Assembly (NCBI GenBank): GCA_903912445.1
Contig: CAIWHP010000254.1
Span: forward strand, 1-59,395
Source of the DNA: an uncultured Lentisphaerota bacterium
GTDB lineage: Bacteria; Verrucomicrobiota; Kiritimatiellia; CAIQIC01
Reading direction: 5' to 3'
Length of the DNA: 59,395 nt
The notes beneath the pieces are model-generated. The model did not search any database. It was given only the letters and a program-made list of their open reading frames with translations, and was not told where the DNA came from. Positions 47,507 to 56,298 of this stretch are shown piece after piece (position 1 is the first letter of the stretch; every line of letters begins with the position of its first letter). The position numbers were made by a program, and so were the translations under genes.

Positions 47507-47555
47507 CATGGACTTCATGGACAAAGTGGACGTCATTCAGTCCATCAGGTCCATG
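47507..47555. repeat. Imperfect inverted repeat, GTCCAT type
   Basis: CATGGACTTCATGGAC (47507-47522) and GTCCATCAGGTCCATG (47540-47555) are reverse complements with two mismatches. Each arm also holds two direct ATGGAC units. It follows the carA stop by 53 bp. Confidence 0.7.
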
Positions 47556-47592
47556 GTTTGGTTTTGAACTTTGCGCCCATGGCCCCGTAAGA

Positions 47593-47672
47593 TTTCCAGG
47601 GCTTGGAAACGAACCCGCCGGATTTTCCAACCCTTGGAAAAAGTCAGGCTTCCTGTTTCCAATCCTTGGAAA
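47593..47672. repeat. Cluster of three TTTTCCAA-N3-TTGGAAAA palindromes
   Basis: Copies at 47593-47609 (one-base mismatch, CCAGGGC centre), about 47622-47641 (centre CCC) and about 47656-47672 (centre TCC) are spaced about 30-33 bp, as in the cluster at 24867. The gap is between convergent genes. Confidence 0.85.
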
Positions 47673-47755
47673 ACCGCCGTCCAAAGTTCCGTAGTTGCAG
47701 GAGCTTGATCCCCGGCGGGCCAAAATGGATTGCGTGTGCGGTGCGCGTCCCGCGT

Positions 47756-50700
47756 TTACTTCGCAGGCTTCTGCTCAACCCGCTTCTCCGCGAGCACCAT
47801 CCGGGCGTAGTTGGCGTAGAAGCCGCGCGGGTCGTCGGCATAGGCTTGCAGGATCGCGGCGGCTTTGCCGCCCTTGTCGCCGAGGCGGTAGAGGGCGCGG
47901 GCCAGGTTGAGTTCGCGGACGGTCGTCTGCTTTTCCGTCTGGCTATAGTTGCTGCGGCTGTCATAGCCGGGGACGGCCGGGATGGTCGGGGCCATCACCA
48001 TCGAGTGGCCGGTGATGCCCGGCAGGTCGAGCAGGTTCGCGAGCAGGGGGGCGGTGGCGCGGTCGCCGATGGCTTCGCACGCGAGGCCAAGGATGCGGAG
48101 TTGGATGTTGGTGGGTGGCTTTTCGGCGTCGCAGAGTTCCTGGCCGCGGGCGAGGATCGCGGGGACGGCCTTCTGGGAGTGGGCACGGCCGAGCGCGAGG
48201 ATATAGGCGCCCATGCGGCTGGTGCCGGGGTCTTTGCCCGGCATCCATTTATCGTCCCAGGTGTGGGTCTTGACCCATTCAATCAATTCGTCTTCGCCGG
48301 TGGCGTCGCCGAACAGCGCGAGGAGATGGGCATAGACGAGGCTGTTCTCCGCGTCGCGGCCATCGCTGAAGCGGTCGAGCTCCTTCCACTTCTCGAGCAG
48401 GTAGGGCTTCGCGCGCGCGGGATCGGCGAAGAGCCAGGGCAAATCATCGTAGCCGATCATGACGTTGTGCGCGGCCATCTGGAGCATGACGTCCGGAACC
48501 GGATGCGAGTCGCGCTCGGTCAGGACCGTGGCGGGGATGATGCCTTTCTCGACGAGATGCTGCTGGAGGGACTGCACGGGGATGTTGCGCAGCTCGTAGT
48601 GGCCGCGCAGGGCGAGGCGGACGGCGTAGGCGGCGACGTAGCCCTGGTTCTGTAGGTCGGGCTCCATGCGCAGGATGCTCATCGCGTCGCGCGTGGCGCT
48701 CATGCCGAGGCCGACGACGAGGAGGCCGTCGGTCGTTTTCGGCAGGAGCGAGCGATAGGGGACGTTGGCGTTCATCGTGCCGTGGTTGCGGACGCGGATG
48801 TTCTTGGTCTGGAAGAAATCACTGCTCGCGTCGCCGTGGAGATCGAAGCGGCTCTTGTGCTGCGTCACGGTGTCCGGGAAGGTGCGGCCGGTCAGGTAGT
48901 CGAAGACGGTGACCTGATAGACGCCGAGCACGCGGCGGCGTTCGCGGGAGTTGACGAGCTGCGAGACGTCCCAGCCGCCCTCCGTCATGCTGCGGGCACG
49001 CAGGCCGAAGAAACAGAGGTCGGAGGCGTCGGAGTCGTCCACGAAGGCATAGTCGTTGTTGTGGCCGCCCGCGCCGAGGCGGATCACCGCCATGCCCACG
49101 CCCTGATTGATGAGCTCCTCGGGCATATAGAACTCCGTCGGCTCGCCCGCGGCGGCGGCGACATCCGCATTGCCCGTGGCGTCGATGACCGCCTGCGTGC
49201 GGATGATGCCGCGGCGGCCGTCGGGCGTCGCCACGACCACGCCGACGAGCTTGTGGCCCTCGAGCACCGCGCCCACCGCCATGCTGCCGAACCAGAGCTC
49301 GCCGCCGCCGTGGCGGATCGACGTGCGATACCACTCCGCCTTCGCCTGCGACTTGACCCGGCCGGTCTGCGCCACGCCCTCGTCGATCTCCTTGGTGAAG
49401 CCGCGCTGGTTGCCGAAGTAATAGCCGCAGATCATACCCGCGGTCTGGACGCCGCCGAGCTCGAAGAGCTGTTCGAGGACGATGGTCTTGAGCCCGTTCT
49501 GCACCGCGCCGACGCCCGCCGGTGCGCCTGTCGTGCCGCCGCCGACCACGACACATTCCACCTCGGCCAGCACCGGCAGCTCGTGCGCGTCGCACGGCAC
49601 CGTGCCGGACGCGGTGACGAACGGCTTCGTCAACGTGCCTTGCACCTCGCGGACATCCGCGGCCTTGCCGCTGGTCGTGGCGCGCAGGCGGACGTCGGCG
49701 GGCGCCGGCCGCGCCTTCGCGGCGGCGGCCACGAGCTGGCCGAGCCGCTGGCCCACTTGGATCGCGTTCGCGGGCTTGACGAGCTGTGCGGCCGCGGCGC
49801 GGGGCGCATCGGCCAAGGCGCCGAGGACATAGACGTACGGCACCTTGGCCGGCTGCAACGCGCCCAGCTCGAACGCCGCCGCACCGGCCCAATCGGCGGT
49901 TGCGGGCTTGGCCGATGTGATGTGGTCGGGGGCGACGAAGAACAGGCGGTCGGCCGCGTCGAGCTGCAACGACGTGAACGTCCGGTCGCGCGCAGCCTGC
50001 TCGGCCTCGGCGAAGGCGCGCGGCGAGCCATCGGCCATGGGCAATTCCAGGGCACACTCGAACATCGCGGGCTTGATGGCCGATTTGGATGGTGTCTTGC
50101 TGGAGAGTTGCACCAGATCCTTGAGCGCCGTCCATTCGGTGTGCGGCAGAACACGGCAGCCCTTTTCCGGTGCTTCGCCGGAGATGAGCATACGGGAGAA
50201 GGTATAGGTGCCCGCCGGGAAGGGCGTCAGCTCCGCGCCCGCCGCGCGCGCGAGGTTCGCCCGCTCGGTGGCATCAATCAGCGTCTTCGCGCGGATCGCC
50301 TGCCGGCCGCTGCGGTCCACGATCACCACGCCGGCGAACTGGCCCTGTGCGTCCTTGAGCACATCCGTCGCATAGGCGCCGGTCAGGAAGGGCACGCGCG
50401 CCTGCAGCAGCACGGTGTCGAGCGCCTTCTTCACGGCCAACGGCGTCGTGTAGACCGGCTTGCCCGTGCCGGCCTCGGCGCTGCCGAACATGGCGCGCAT
50501 CAGCCCGCTCGAACCGGCGTCCGCCGGCTCGGTCCACAGCCGCAGCGTGCCGGCGAGGTCCTCGCCGAGGTAGGGCGCCGGCGTCACCAGAAACACCTTG
50601 GCCCCGCCGCGCGCAGCCGCTTCCGCGGCCGCGACCGCGCCGCAGGTCCCGCCGACCACGACCAAGTCCACGTCCTGGATCAGCGGCAGCGTTTTGGCCG

Positions 50701-50785
50701 GTTCCACGACCCCCGCGCCCCAGAGCGGCAGGGGCCACAGCTGCGCCACCACCAGGCCCAACACCACCTCAAATAATTTCTTCAT
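47756..50785 (-). CDS. Exported FAD-dependent oxidoreductase with two Rossmann motifs
   Basis: This is a 1009-residue protein. ATG 50785 follows a GAGGGAAC site and begins a signal peptide (KKLFEVVLGLVVAQLWPLPL). Two FAD dinucleotide motifs are visible: VVGGTCGAVAAAEAAARGG near residue 45 and VVGGGTTGAPAGVGAVQNGL near residue 410, so the protein looks like a tandem FAD_oxidored (PF12831-type) fusion. GGVQTAGMICGYYFGNQRGF is the usual flavin-linked segment. The last about 180 residues are helical and repeat-like (HEAT-type). The reaction is unknown. Its promoter and signal peptide closely match those of the ExbB gene at 54812. Confidence 0.85.
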   Translation of the reverse strand: MKKLFEVVLGLVVAQLWPLPLWGAGVVEPAKTLPLIQDVDLVVVGGTCGAVAAAEAAARGGAKVFLVTPAPYLGEDLAGTLRLWTEPADAGSSGLMRAMFGSAEAGTGKPVYTTPLAVKKALDTVLLQARVPFLTGAYATDVLKDAQGQFAGVVIVDRSGRQAIRAKTLIDATERANLARAAGAELTPFPAGTYTFSRMLISGEAPEKGCRVLPHTEWTALKDLVQLSSKTPSKSAIKPAMFECALELPMADGSPRAFAEAEQAARDRTFTSLQLDAADRLFFVAPDHITSAKPATADWAGAAAFELGALQPAKVPYVYVLGALADAPRAAAAQLVKPANAIQVGQRLGQLVAAAAKARPAPADVRLRATTSGKAADVREVQGTLTKPFVTASGTVPCDAHELPVLAEVECVVVGGGTTGAPAGVGAVQNGLKTIVLEQLFELGGVQTAGMICGYYFGNQRGFTKEIDEGVAQTGRVKSQAKAEWYRTSIRHGGGELWFGSMAVGAVLEGHKLVGVVVATPDGRRGIIRTQAVIDATGNADVAAAAGEPTEFYMPEELINQGVGMAVIRLGAGGHNNDYAFVDDSDASDLCFFGLRARSMTEGGWDVSQLVNSRERRRVLGVYQVTVFDYLTGRTFPDTVTQHKSRFDLHGDASSDFFQTKNIRVRNHGTMNANVPYRSLLPKTTDGLLVVGLGMSATRDAMSILRMEPDLQNQGYVAAYAVRLALRGHYELRNIPVQSLQQHLVEKGIIPATVLTERDSHPVPDVMLQMAAHNVMIGYDDLPWLFADPARAKPYLLEKWKELDRFSDGRDAENSLVYAHLLALFGDATGEDELIEWVKTHTWDDKWMPGKDPGTSRMGAYILALGRAHSQKAVPAILARGQELCDAEKPPTNIQLRILGLACEAIGDRATAPLLANLLDLPGITGHSMVMAPTIPAVPGYDSRSNYSQTEKQTTVRELNLARALYRLGDKGGKAAAILQAYADDPRGFYANYARMVLAEKRVEQKPAK

Positions 50786-50817
50786 AGGTTCCCTCACACG
50801 TTATCAGGCGCCGCGGG

Positions 50818-50845
50818 ATTTTGTTGGAGCACGGCAGAGAGTCAA
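50818..50845 (-). promoter_or_regulatory. Promoter of the FAD protein, shared with exbB
   Basis: On the minus strand, TTGACT (50845-50840) and CAAAAT (50823-50818) are 16 bp apart. The same block, CCCGCCGCACA and TCCGTTTGACTCTC, precedes the exbB gene, with CAGAAT at the equivalent place. This conservation supports it as a real promoter. Confidence 0.6.
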
Positions 50846-50903
50846 ACGGATTGTGCGGCGGGAAATTGCCGGGAAAAGAATTTCACCGCCACCACCGGAA
50901 ATG

Positions 50904-51021
50904 CTTTCACCACAGAAGACACCGAGGTCAGAGGAGGCACAGAAAAAAACCTCCCTGAACCTCTGCTTACCTCCGCGACCTCTGTGGTTCATCTTCTTGG
51001 CGTACTTGGCGCCTTGGAGGT
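50904..51021. repeat. Mirrored CCTCTGTGG/CTTGG repeat patch
   Basis: A left part CACCACAGAAGACACCGAGG (50909 on) is matched in inverted sense by CGACCTCTGTGG at about 50976-50987, with GGAGG/CCTCC pairs between. It ends in near-direct CTTGGCGTACTTGGCGCCTTGG. It lies between the coiled-coil gene's stop and the FAD gene's promoter. It resembles the repeat at 318-385 in its CTTGGCG words. Confidence 0.65.
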
Positions 51022-51051
51022 GAAATTCTTCCTGCCGCGCCGGCGGCGGGA

Positions 51052-53553
51052 TCACTTTAGGGAGAGGACGAGGGAGAACTGCGTGCCGTGCCAGCCGTTC
51101 TCGACGCGGCAGAGGATGCGGTTGACGCCCTGCTTGAAATGGACCTTGCGGAAGCCTTCGTCGGCACGCCAGCTCTTCAGCTGCTTGCCGCTGGACCAGA
51201 CGAGCTGGTCCTCGATCCACACCTTGGAATAATCATCGCTGCCCACCGCGATCCACAGGTCGCAGGCTTCCTCAAAATGCAGTTCCGAATAGGCGTAGTA
51301 GATGATGTATTCGAGGCCGCGGGCTTCGCAGTCGTTTTCGTAGTCGCGCCGCTTGAGCTGCGGCTTGTAATGGTCGAAGGGCGGCACGACCATCGCCTGC
51401 GGCGACTGGTAGAAGTCCCAGCGGATGGGGGCGTTTTCCTTGCCGAGATAGGTGGCGTTGAGGTCCACGACGGTCTCGGGCGGGAACTTCTTCTCGATGT
51501 TTTCGCGCCGCGCGTTGTCGAACGGGCCGATGATGTACCAGCTGTCCACAAACAGCCAGCCGGACGAGGGCGAGGTGGAGTTGACCTTGCGGCCCGGCAG
51601 GGCCTTCATGTTCTTCGGCATTTGCGGCGGCCCGCCGCCGCCCAGGCCGGGCTGGCCCGGCTTGCCCTTGGGGCCGGGTCCCTGCTGGCCGCCCGCGCCC
51701 GCGGCGGCGCCCTTGCCGGCCAGACCTGCGCCCGCCTGCATCGCGCCGGTCAAATCCTTGGCGCGCTGGTTGTCGTCCTCGGCGGCGAGGCCTTCCATCG
51801 TGGCTTGCTGGGCGCTCATGGCCTTGATGTCGGCGAGTGTGATCGTCGCGCCGGCTGCCCCCTGCGAGTTGCCGTGGTTGAGCCCCTTGGCCTGCATGAG
51901 CAGGGAAGCGCCGAGGTTGACCATGGCGTTGACCTCGGCGCCGGCGGTCTGGACGGCTTCGCGCAGGGCGGGCACCTCCTCGCCGGACGCGGGCTTGACC
52001 CGCAGGCTGCTCGCGAGGTCGGGATGCACCACCTTGGCGACATCGGTCAACTCCATCGCGCGCTGGAGCGGGATCTTGCGCAACATGGCCAGTTCGGTGG
52101 CGCGGATCTTCTTGTATACCTCCGTCACTTCCTTCTCGGTGCCGACGGCGGTCTGATAGACGGTGGCCAGGTCCATGCCCGCCACATCGGGCTGGACGGG
52201 CGCGGTGGCGGCGGCCACCGCCGGCTGGTTCGTCAGGGCCGCGACGGAGTTGGTGGCGGCGTTCAGGCGCGCGGTGGCCAAGGCGATCCGGGCCTTGAGC
52301 TGGGCTTGTAGCGCATCGGCTTGCAGCGCCTTGGCGGCGTCCTGGCTCTGGACCATCTTGGCGGCCCGCTCGTCGGCTTTGGTCGCGGCCGGGGCCACCT
52401 CGCTCCGCGCCTGCTCGGCCTTGGCCTTGGCCGTGGCGACGCGGGTCTCCGCGCTGTTGAGCGCGGTGACGGCACGGTCGGCTTTCCGTTGCAACTCCTC
52501 CGCTTTCCGTGTGGCCGAGGAGATTTTGCTTTCGATCGCGCTGGCGGTCAGGGCAGCTTTCTTGGCTCGGTCCGAGGCTTGGCTGGAAACTTCCTTGGCC
52601 GCTTTCTTGTCAGCGCCCTTGCCGGTAATCTTGTCGTAAGCCGCTTTGGCCTGCACGGCCTCGACTTTTAGTTTATCGGCTTCGTCCTTTTCCTTGGTGG
52701 CGCTCTGGTGAAGTTGCTGGATGTCGGCCTTGGCTGTGGCCGCGTCCGTCTGGTACTTCGCGAGGTTGTCCTTGGCGGTGGCCGCATCGGCCTCGGTTTT
52801 CTTGACGCTGTCCTGCGCGCGCTCGGCGTCGCGCTGCCGCTGCTCGGCATGGTGGCGCGCTTCCGGGGCGCTGTCGCGGGCATCGATGGCTTCGAGCTGC
52901 GCCTTCTCGGCCTGCCGCTGGAGCTCGTTCGCGTCGGCCTGGGCCTTGCGCGCGGCCTCGAAGCCCCCGTCGCTCATGGCCAGCTCCTGCAGCGCCCGCT
53001 CCATCCGCTGGCTGGCGCGGTCCTGGGCGCTGACCGCGTTGTGCTGGGCCGGGCTGGCGGCCTCGGCATCCTCCCGGGCCTTGGTCTGATGGGCCTTGGC
53101 CAGGGCGGTCCGGGCTTGCTGCTGCGCGGCGAGCGCATCGGCCTGGGCCTGCGCGGCGACGGCCTGGTCGTGCTCGGCCAGGCTGGGCGCGTTGGTGGCG
53201 AACTCGGCGGCGAAGCTGGCAAACTCCGCCTGCTTGCTGGCTTCCAGCTCCTGCAACTCGCGCTGGATTTCCTGCAAGGTGCGGACGTCCTCGGCCAGCC
53301 GCTCGGCCTGGACCACGCGCACCTGATCCATCACTTCCTGGATCTTGTCCGTGCCGGCGGTGTATTCGGCCTTGCCACGCTCGAGGTTGATGATGCGGAT
53401 CGGGGAAAAGAAGACCAGCCAGCCGAGGACGAGCGCGTGGAACCCGGCGGACATGAGCCACCAGGCAGGAATGACCTTCCGCGGAGCGCGCTGCTCCGGC
53501 GGGGCCGGGGGCTCAGCGGTCGCCGGGATTTTTTTGCGTGTGGAGTCCGACAT
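51052..53553 (-). CDS. Large membrane-anchored coiled-coil protein of an ExbB/ExbD operon
   Basis: This is an 833-residue protein. A cytoplasmic Pro-rich start precedes one membrane helix (SAGFHALVLGWLVFFSPIRI, residues about 35-54). From about 65 to 490 the sequence is Ala/Glu/Lys/Gln-rich heptad-like helix, a long periplasmic coiled coil. A Gly/Pro linker (GPGPKGKPGQPGLGGGGP) leads to a C-terminal beta domain of about 170 residues (SWYIIGPFDNARRENIEKKF, DLWIAVGSDDYSKVWIED), PA14-like. The gene overlaps exbD by 41 bp. By position it replaces TonB or TolA in the energised complex, but it is not homologous by eye. Confidence 0.75.
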   Translation of the reverse strand: MSDSTRKKIPATAEPPAPPEQRAPRKVIPAWWLMSAGFHALVLGWLVFFSPIRIINLERGKAEYTAGTDKIQEVMDQVRVVQAERLAEDVRTLQEIQRELQELEASKQAEFASFAAEFATNAPSLAEHDQAVAAQAQADALAAQQQARTALAKAHQTKAREDAEAASPAQHNAVSAQDRASQRMERALQELAMSDGGFEAARKAQADANELQRQAEKAQLEAIDARDSAPEARHHAEQRQRDAERAQDSVKKTEADAATAKDNLAKYQTDAATAKADIQQLHQSATKEKDEADKLKVEAVQAKAAYDKITGKGADKKAAKEVSSQASDRAKKAALTASAIESKISSATRKAEELQRKADRAVTALNSAETRVATAKAKAEQARSEVAPAATKADERAAKMVQSQDAAKALQADALQAQLKARIALATARLNAATNSVAALTNQPAVAAATAPVQPDVAGMDLATVYQTAVGTEKEVTEVYKKIRATELAMLRKIPLQRAMELTDVAKVVHPDLASSLRVKPASGEEVPALREAVQTAGAEVNAMVNLGASLLMQAKGLNHGNSQGAAGATITLADIKAMSAQQATMEGLAAEDDNQRAKDLTGAMQAGAGLAGKGAAAGAGGQQGPGPKGKPGQPGLGGGGPPQMPKNMKALPGRKVNSTSPSSGWLFVDSWYIIGPFDNARRENIEKKFPPETVVDLNATYLGKENAPIRWDFYQSPQAMVVPPFDHYKPQLKRRDYENDCEARGLEYIIYYAYSELHFEEACDLWIAVGSDDYSKVWIEDQLVWSSGKQLKSWRADEGFRKVHFKQGVNRILCRVENGWHGTQFSLVLSLK

Positions 53554-53944
53554 TTTTCAGGCCTTCGAACTGGCAGAGGTCAACGATGTGGATGATGTCC
53601 TCGAAGCGGGTGTTGCGGTCGCCATCGATCCGGACGCGCTGGGCGGGATTGATCCGGGCGGCGTCGCGAATGCGCTGGTGCAGCCGCTCGGTGTCCACCT
53701 GCTCGATGCGCTCGCCGGAGCCCAAGTAGGTGCGGCCCTCCCGGTTCACGCCGATGATCAGCAGGTCGGGCGGCTGCTCGATGTTGACGGCGGCGGCGGA
53801 TTCCGGCAGCTCCAGCGGCAGCTCCCGGGCGCGGTTCTTCAGCGTCGTGGCAACGAGGAAGAAGATGATGATCACCAGCAGGCAATCGATCATCGGGATC
53901 AGCATGATCTCAAAAGGCTCTTCGTCGGGTTTCTTGGTGCGCAT
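53513..53944 (-). CDS. exbD: ExbD/TolR family protein
   Basis: This is a 143-residue protein. One membrane helix contains the conserved Asp: IMLIPMIDCLLVIIIFFLVAT. The periplasmic domain ends in VDLCQFEGLKNVGL, the usual ExbD/TolR fold. It works with ExbB to couple the proton gradient to an outer-envelope partner. It starts 34 bp after the exbB stop, and its last 41 bp overlap the coiled-coil gene. Confidence 0.93.
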   Translation of the reverse strand: MRTKKPDEEPFEIMLIPMIDCLLVIIIFFLVATTLKNRARELPLELPESAAAVNIEQPPDLLIIGVNREGRTYLGSGERIEQVDTERLHQRIRDAARINPAQRVRIDGDRNTRFEDIIHIVDLCQFEGLKNVGLHTQKNPGDR

Positions 53945-53978
53945 GGCGGGGCTCTTGAAGCGTTACGGTGCTGCGGCG

Positions 53979-54812
53979 TTACCGCCCCGCGGTTTCCTTC
54001 CGCATCAGCCAGTCGCTGAGGAGGTTGGTCACTTCCTCTTCCAGCTGGGCGCCGAAGCCGTTGGTCTTGTGCTTGAAGATGTGGTAGAGCGCGAGGAACG
54101 GGATCGCGATGGCCAGGCCCAGGCCGGTGGTGACCAGCGCCTCGGAGATGCCGCTCGCGAGCTGCGTGGCGTCGCCCAGCGCGCCCGCCAGCGCGACGGT
54201 CTCGAAGGTCGAGATCATGCCGAGGATCATGCCCAGCAGCCCCAGCAGCGGCTCCAGCGTCGCGACGATGCCGAGCGGATAGGCCTGCTGGTAATGGTTG
54301 GCCAGCTCGCGCGTGACGAGGTCGCCGCAGATCTCGGAGACCTCCAGCATGGGCGAGGTGCGGTGCTTGACGATGAAGGAGATCACGCGGGCCAGCGTGC
54401 TCGGCTCGGTCTCGCCAAGCTTTTCGAGCTCGTCGAACTTGCCCGCGGCCCACAGCGCCCGCGCGCGGTTTGCCAGCCCGACAGGGATCACGTACCGGCG
54501 GCGGAGTCGGAAGAGCCGCTCAAAAATGAAACCGGCGCCGAAGATCGAGAGGCCGAGCTGCACAAGCGCCGTGGTGCCGCCCTCCTTGAGCTTCTGGCCC
54601 CAGCCGGAGGTGTATTTCACATTGGCCGCCACGGCATTGGTGCCGCCCACCGCGCCGGCGGTGAGGTTCGTGCCCACCGCGTTGGTGCCGGCCATGAGCC
54701 GCGCGGCGACCGCGCCTTGAACGGGCTTGGGAGTCTCCGGCGCGCCCCGGAGCGGCAGGGCACTCAGCTGCATCACGACCAGACCCAACACGACACAAAC
54801 GATTTTCTTCAT
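53979..54812 (-). CDS. exbB: MotA/TolQ/ExbB proton channel family protein
   Basis: This is a 277-residue protein. ATG 54812 has a GAGGAAG site and starts a signal-like helix (MKKIVCVVLGLVVMQLSALP). After a Thr/Asn/Ala-rich linker come three membrane helices: TALVQLGLSIFGAGFIFERL, then LEPLLGLLGMILGMISTFETVA, then TTGLGLAIAIPFLALYHIF. The pore Thr/Glu region is recognisable. Together with ExbD it forms a proton-driven motor. A cleavable signal plus linker at the N-terminus is an addition to the standard 230-residue ExbB. Confidence 0.93.
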   Translation of the reverse strand: MKKIVCVVLGLVVMQLSALPLRGAPETPKPVQGAVAARLMAGTNAVGTNLTAGAVGGTNAVAANVKYTSGWGQKLKEGGTTALVQLGLSIFGAGFIFERLFRLRRRYVIPVGLANRARALWAAGKFDELEKLGETEPSTLARVISFIVKHRTSPMLEVSEICGDLVTRELANHYQQAYPLGIVATLEPLLGLLGMILGMISTFETVALAGALGDATQLASGISEALVTTGLGLAIAIPFLALYHIFKHKTNGFGAQLEEEVTNLLSDWLMRKETAGR

Positions 54813-54861
54813 AGCTTCCTCACACACTGGATGGCCTGCGCACGCGCGACAGGAGCCTCGC

Positions 54862-54889
54862 ATTCTGCGCAAGCGCCGCGGAGAGTCAA
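54862..54889 (-). promoter_or_regulatory. Promoter of the exbB operon, shared with the FAD protein
   Basis: On the minus strand, TTGACT (54889-54884) and CAGAAT (54867-54862) are 16 bp apart, preceded by CCCGCCGCACATTCCG. The arrangement is the same as at 50818-50845. Confidence 0.6.
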
Positions 54890-55045
54890 ACGGAATGTGC
54901 GGCGGGATATTGTCTAGGAGCGCCGCCGCGGTTGCTTTTTCCTTCTCATCTCTGACCGCGCTGCTAGACTGCGTCAGTTTTATTTGTTCTTTGATAACTG
55001 CTGCGGATTGTCCCATCCGGGTGCTAGGCGTCGCCTGATGTCAGG

Positions 55046-55884
55046 ATGGATAATCACGGCTTTCGCTACTATGACCCCGAGGTTGGGCGGTATCTAACGC
55101 GTGATCCAATTGGATACGGCGATGGGATGAACGTGTATCTGTATGTGCACGGCAATCCAATTAATCACATCGATCCCTTGGGTTTAAACGACACGTTTGG
55201 GTATTCAGGGCTTTTCTGGAATTATGTGATGCCAGATCCAGTGGCAAGTTACTACTTGGCACGCCAACAGGCTGATATCGCCTTTGACTCCAACAAAGCG
55301 GGGTGGGAGCGTACCTTCGGTGCCGCGGGGATGGTTGCTGGTGCCGTGTTGACCGCCACCGATGTCATTCCCGGCAAATCAGGGCTACAAAGAGGGGTTG
55401 TCCGAGGCGGAGAGAAATTGGTCGAGAACACCGCCGAGCGGATTGCGAAGAACGAGGCCAAGTTCATAGAGCGGGAGGTTGTTCCCCAAGCTGTCGACAA
55501 AGGCTCAGCTGCGCTAAAACAGAGGGAACAGGCGATAATTGAAGCTAAGGCGGCTACCGCCAAGAGCGAAACAGAGATCGTACAGAGAGCTATGTCTCGT
55601 AAAGATTTACAGCTATTAAAGACAACGAGGTGTTGAGTCGTGGTGGTCGAGATGGACCATTTCATGTAAGTGATTCGGTAAATACCGATGCTTTACGAGC
55701 AAGACAACGCTTATCTTTGGATCAGACACCAGAAGTGCGAGCCACATTAGAAGTTCCTTCTGGTCTTTTTTCCGCACCGTCCAAGGTTCAGCCGAAGTTT
55801 AATATGCCTGGCGCGGGCTTGGAGCGAACTGCTCCGGGGAACAAAGATATCCCGGTCAAAGTTATTAACGTGTTGGAATACTGA
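55046..55884 (+). pseudogene. Orphan Rhs C-terminal toxin cassette, frameshifted
   Basis: Codons from 55046 begin with the end of the Rhs core (DNHGFRYYDPEVGRYLTRDP, then INHIDPLGLND) but lack the YD-repeat body; a TAG lies seven codons upstream. A variable tip domain follows and stops at 55636. A second frame from about 55618 to 55884 continues naturally (LLKDNEVLSRGGRDGPFHV to KVINVLEY). One missing A in the AAAG run near 55618-55621 would join them. The joined tip would be a polymorphic toxin of unknown class. It may be a real mutation, a sequencing error or frameshifting. The immunity-like gene follows by a one-base overlap. Confidence 0.75.
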
Positions 55885-56258
55885 TGGATTTAAACATGTC
55901 TAATTATTACTCTATTAAACAGATTCTCGTAAAGATTAGCGACCCTTGGGAGCTTGGCGCTTACTTAGAATGGAAAGCTTTGCAAGCAACGATTATTGCC
56001 GAGGGTAAAACAGCCATTCTCATAAAGCTTTCTTCGCCATTTATATTCAAAGGGATAACATGTGAGTTTCTGGTGGCATCGCCGCGACTAGAGGGGACAA
56101 ACATTTGTGAACTTCAGAACGGTGTGAGCGTCTTTTGCGGGATGACCCGAATTTCGGAGCAACAGGCCAGCTCCGAGAATCCATTGGACCTATCTACGTG
56201 GCGGGGTGGTTTGGCAATAATTGGCGAATTAGAACCGGTGCCAAAACGGATCGAATGA
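55884..56258 (+). CDS. Putative immunity protein of the first Rhs cassette
   Basis: This is a 124-residue protein starting at ATG 55884, overlapping the toxin-frame stop as TGATG. It has a small alpha/beta look with the C-terminal words FCGMTRISEQQASSENP and DLSTWRGGLAIIGELE. I do not know its family. Position directly after the toxin tip and tight coupling are the basis for the immunity call. Base composition is clearly lower in GC than the chromosomal genes. The alternative frame from 56135 was considered and set aside. Confidence 0.6.
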   Translation: MDLNMSNYYSIKQILVKISDPWELGAYLEWKALQATIIAEGKTAILIKLSSPFIFKGITCEFLVASPRLEGTNICELQNGVSVFCGMTRISEQQASSENPLDLSTWRGGLAIIGELEPVPKRIE

Positions 56259-56298
56259 TTATGTTGCGGGGGCGTAGTAGGGGCGATAGAAAGAGAGT

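Larger units (their letters stand above)
47455..47755. other. Gene-free region built of repeats
   Basis: Between convergent carA and the FAD protein, no gene is seen. The stretch holds the imperfect 16-bp inverted repeat at 47507-47555 and three TTTTCCAA-family palindromes at 47593-47672. The remaining sequence is short spacer. Confidence 0.7.
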
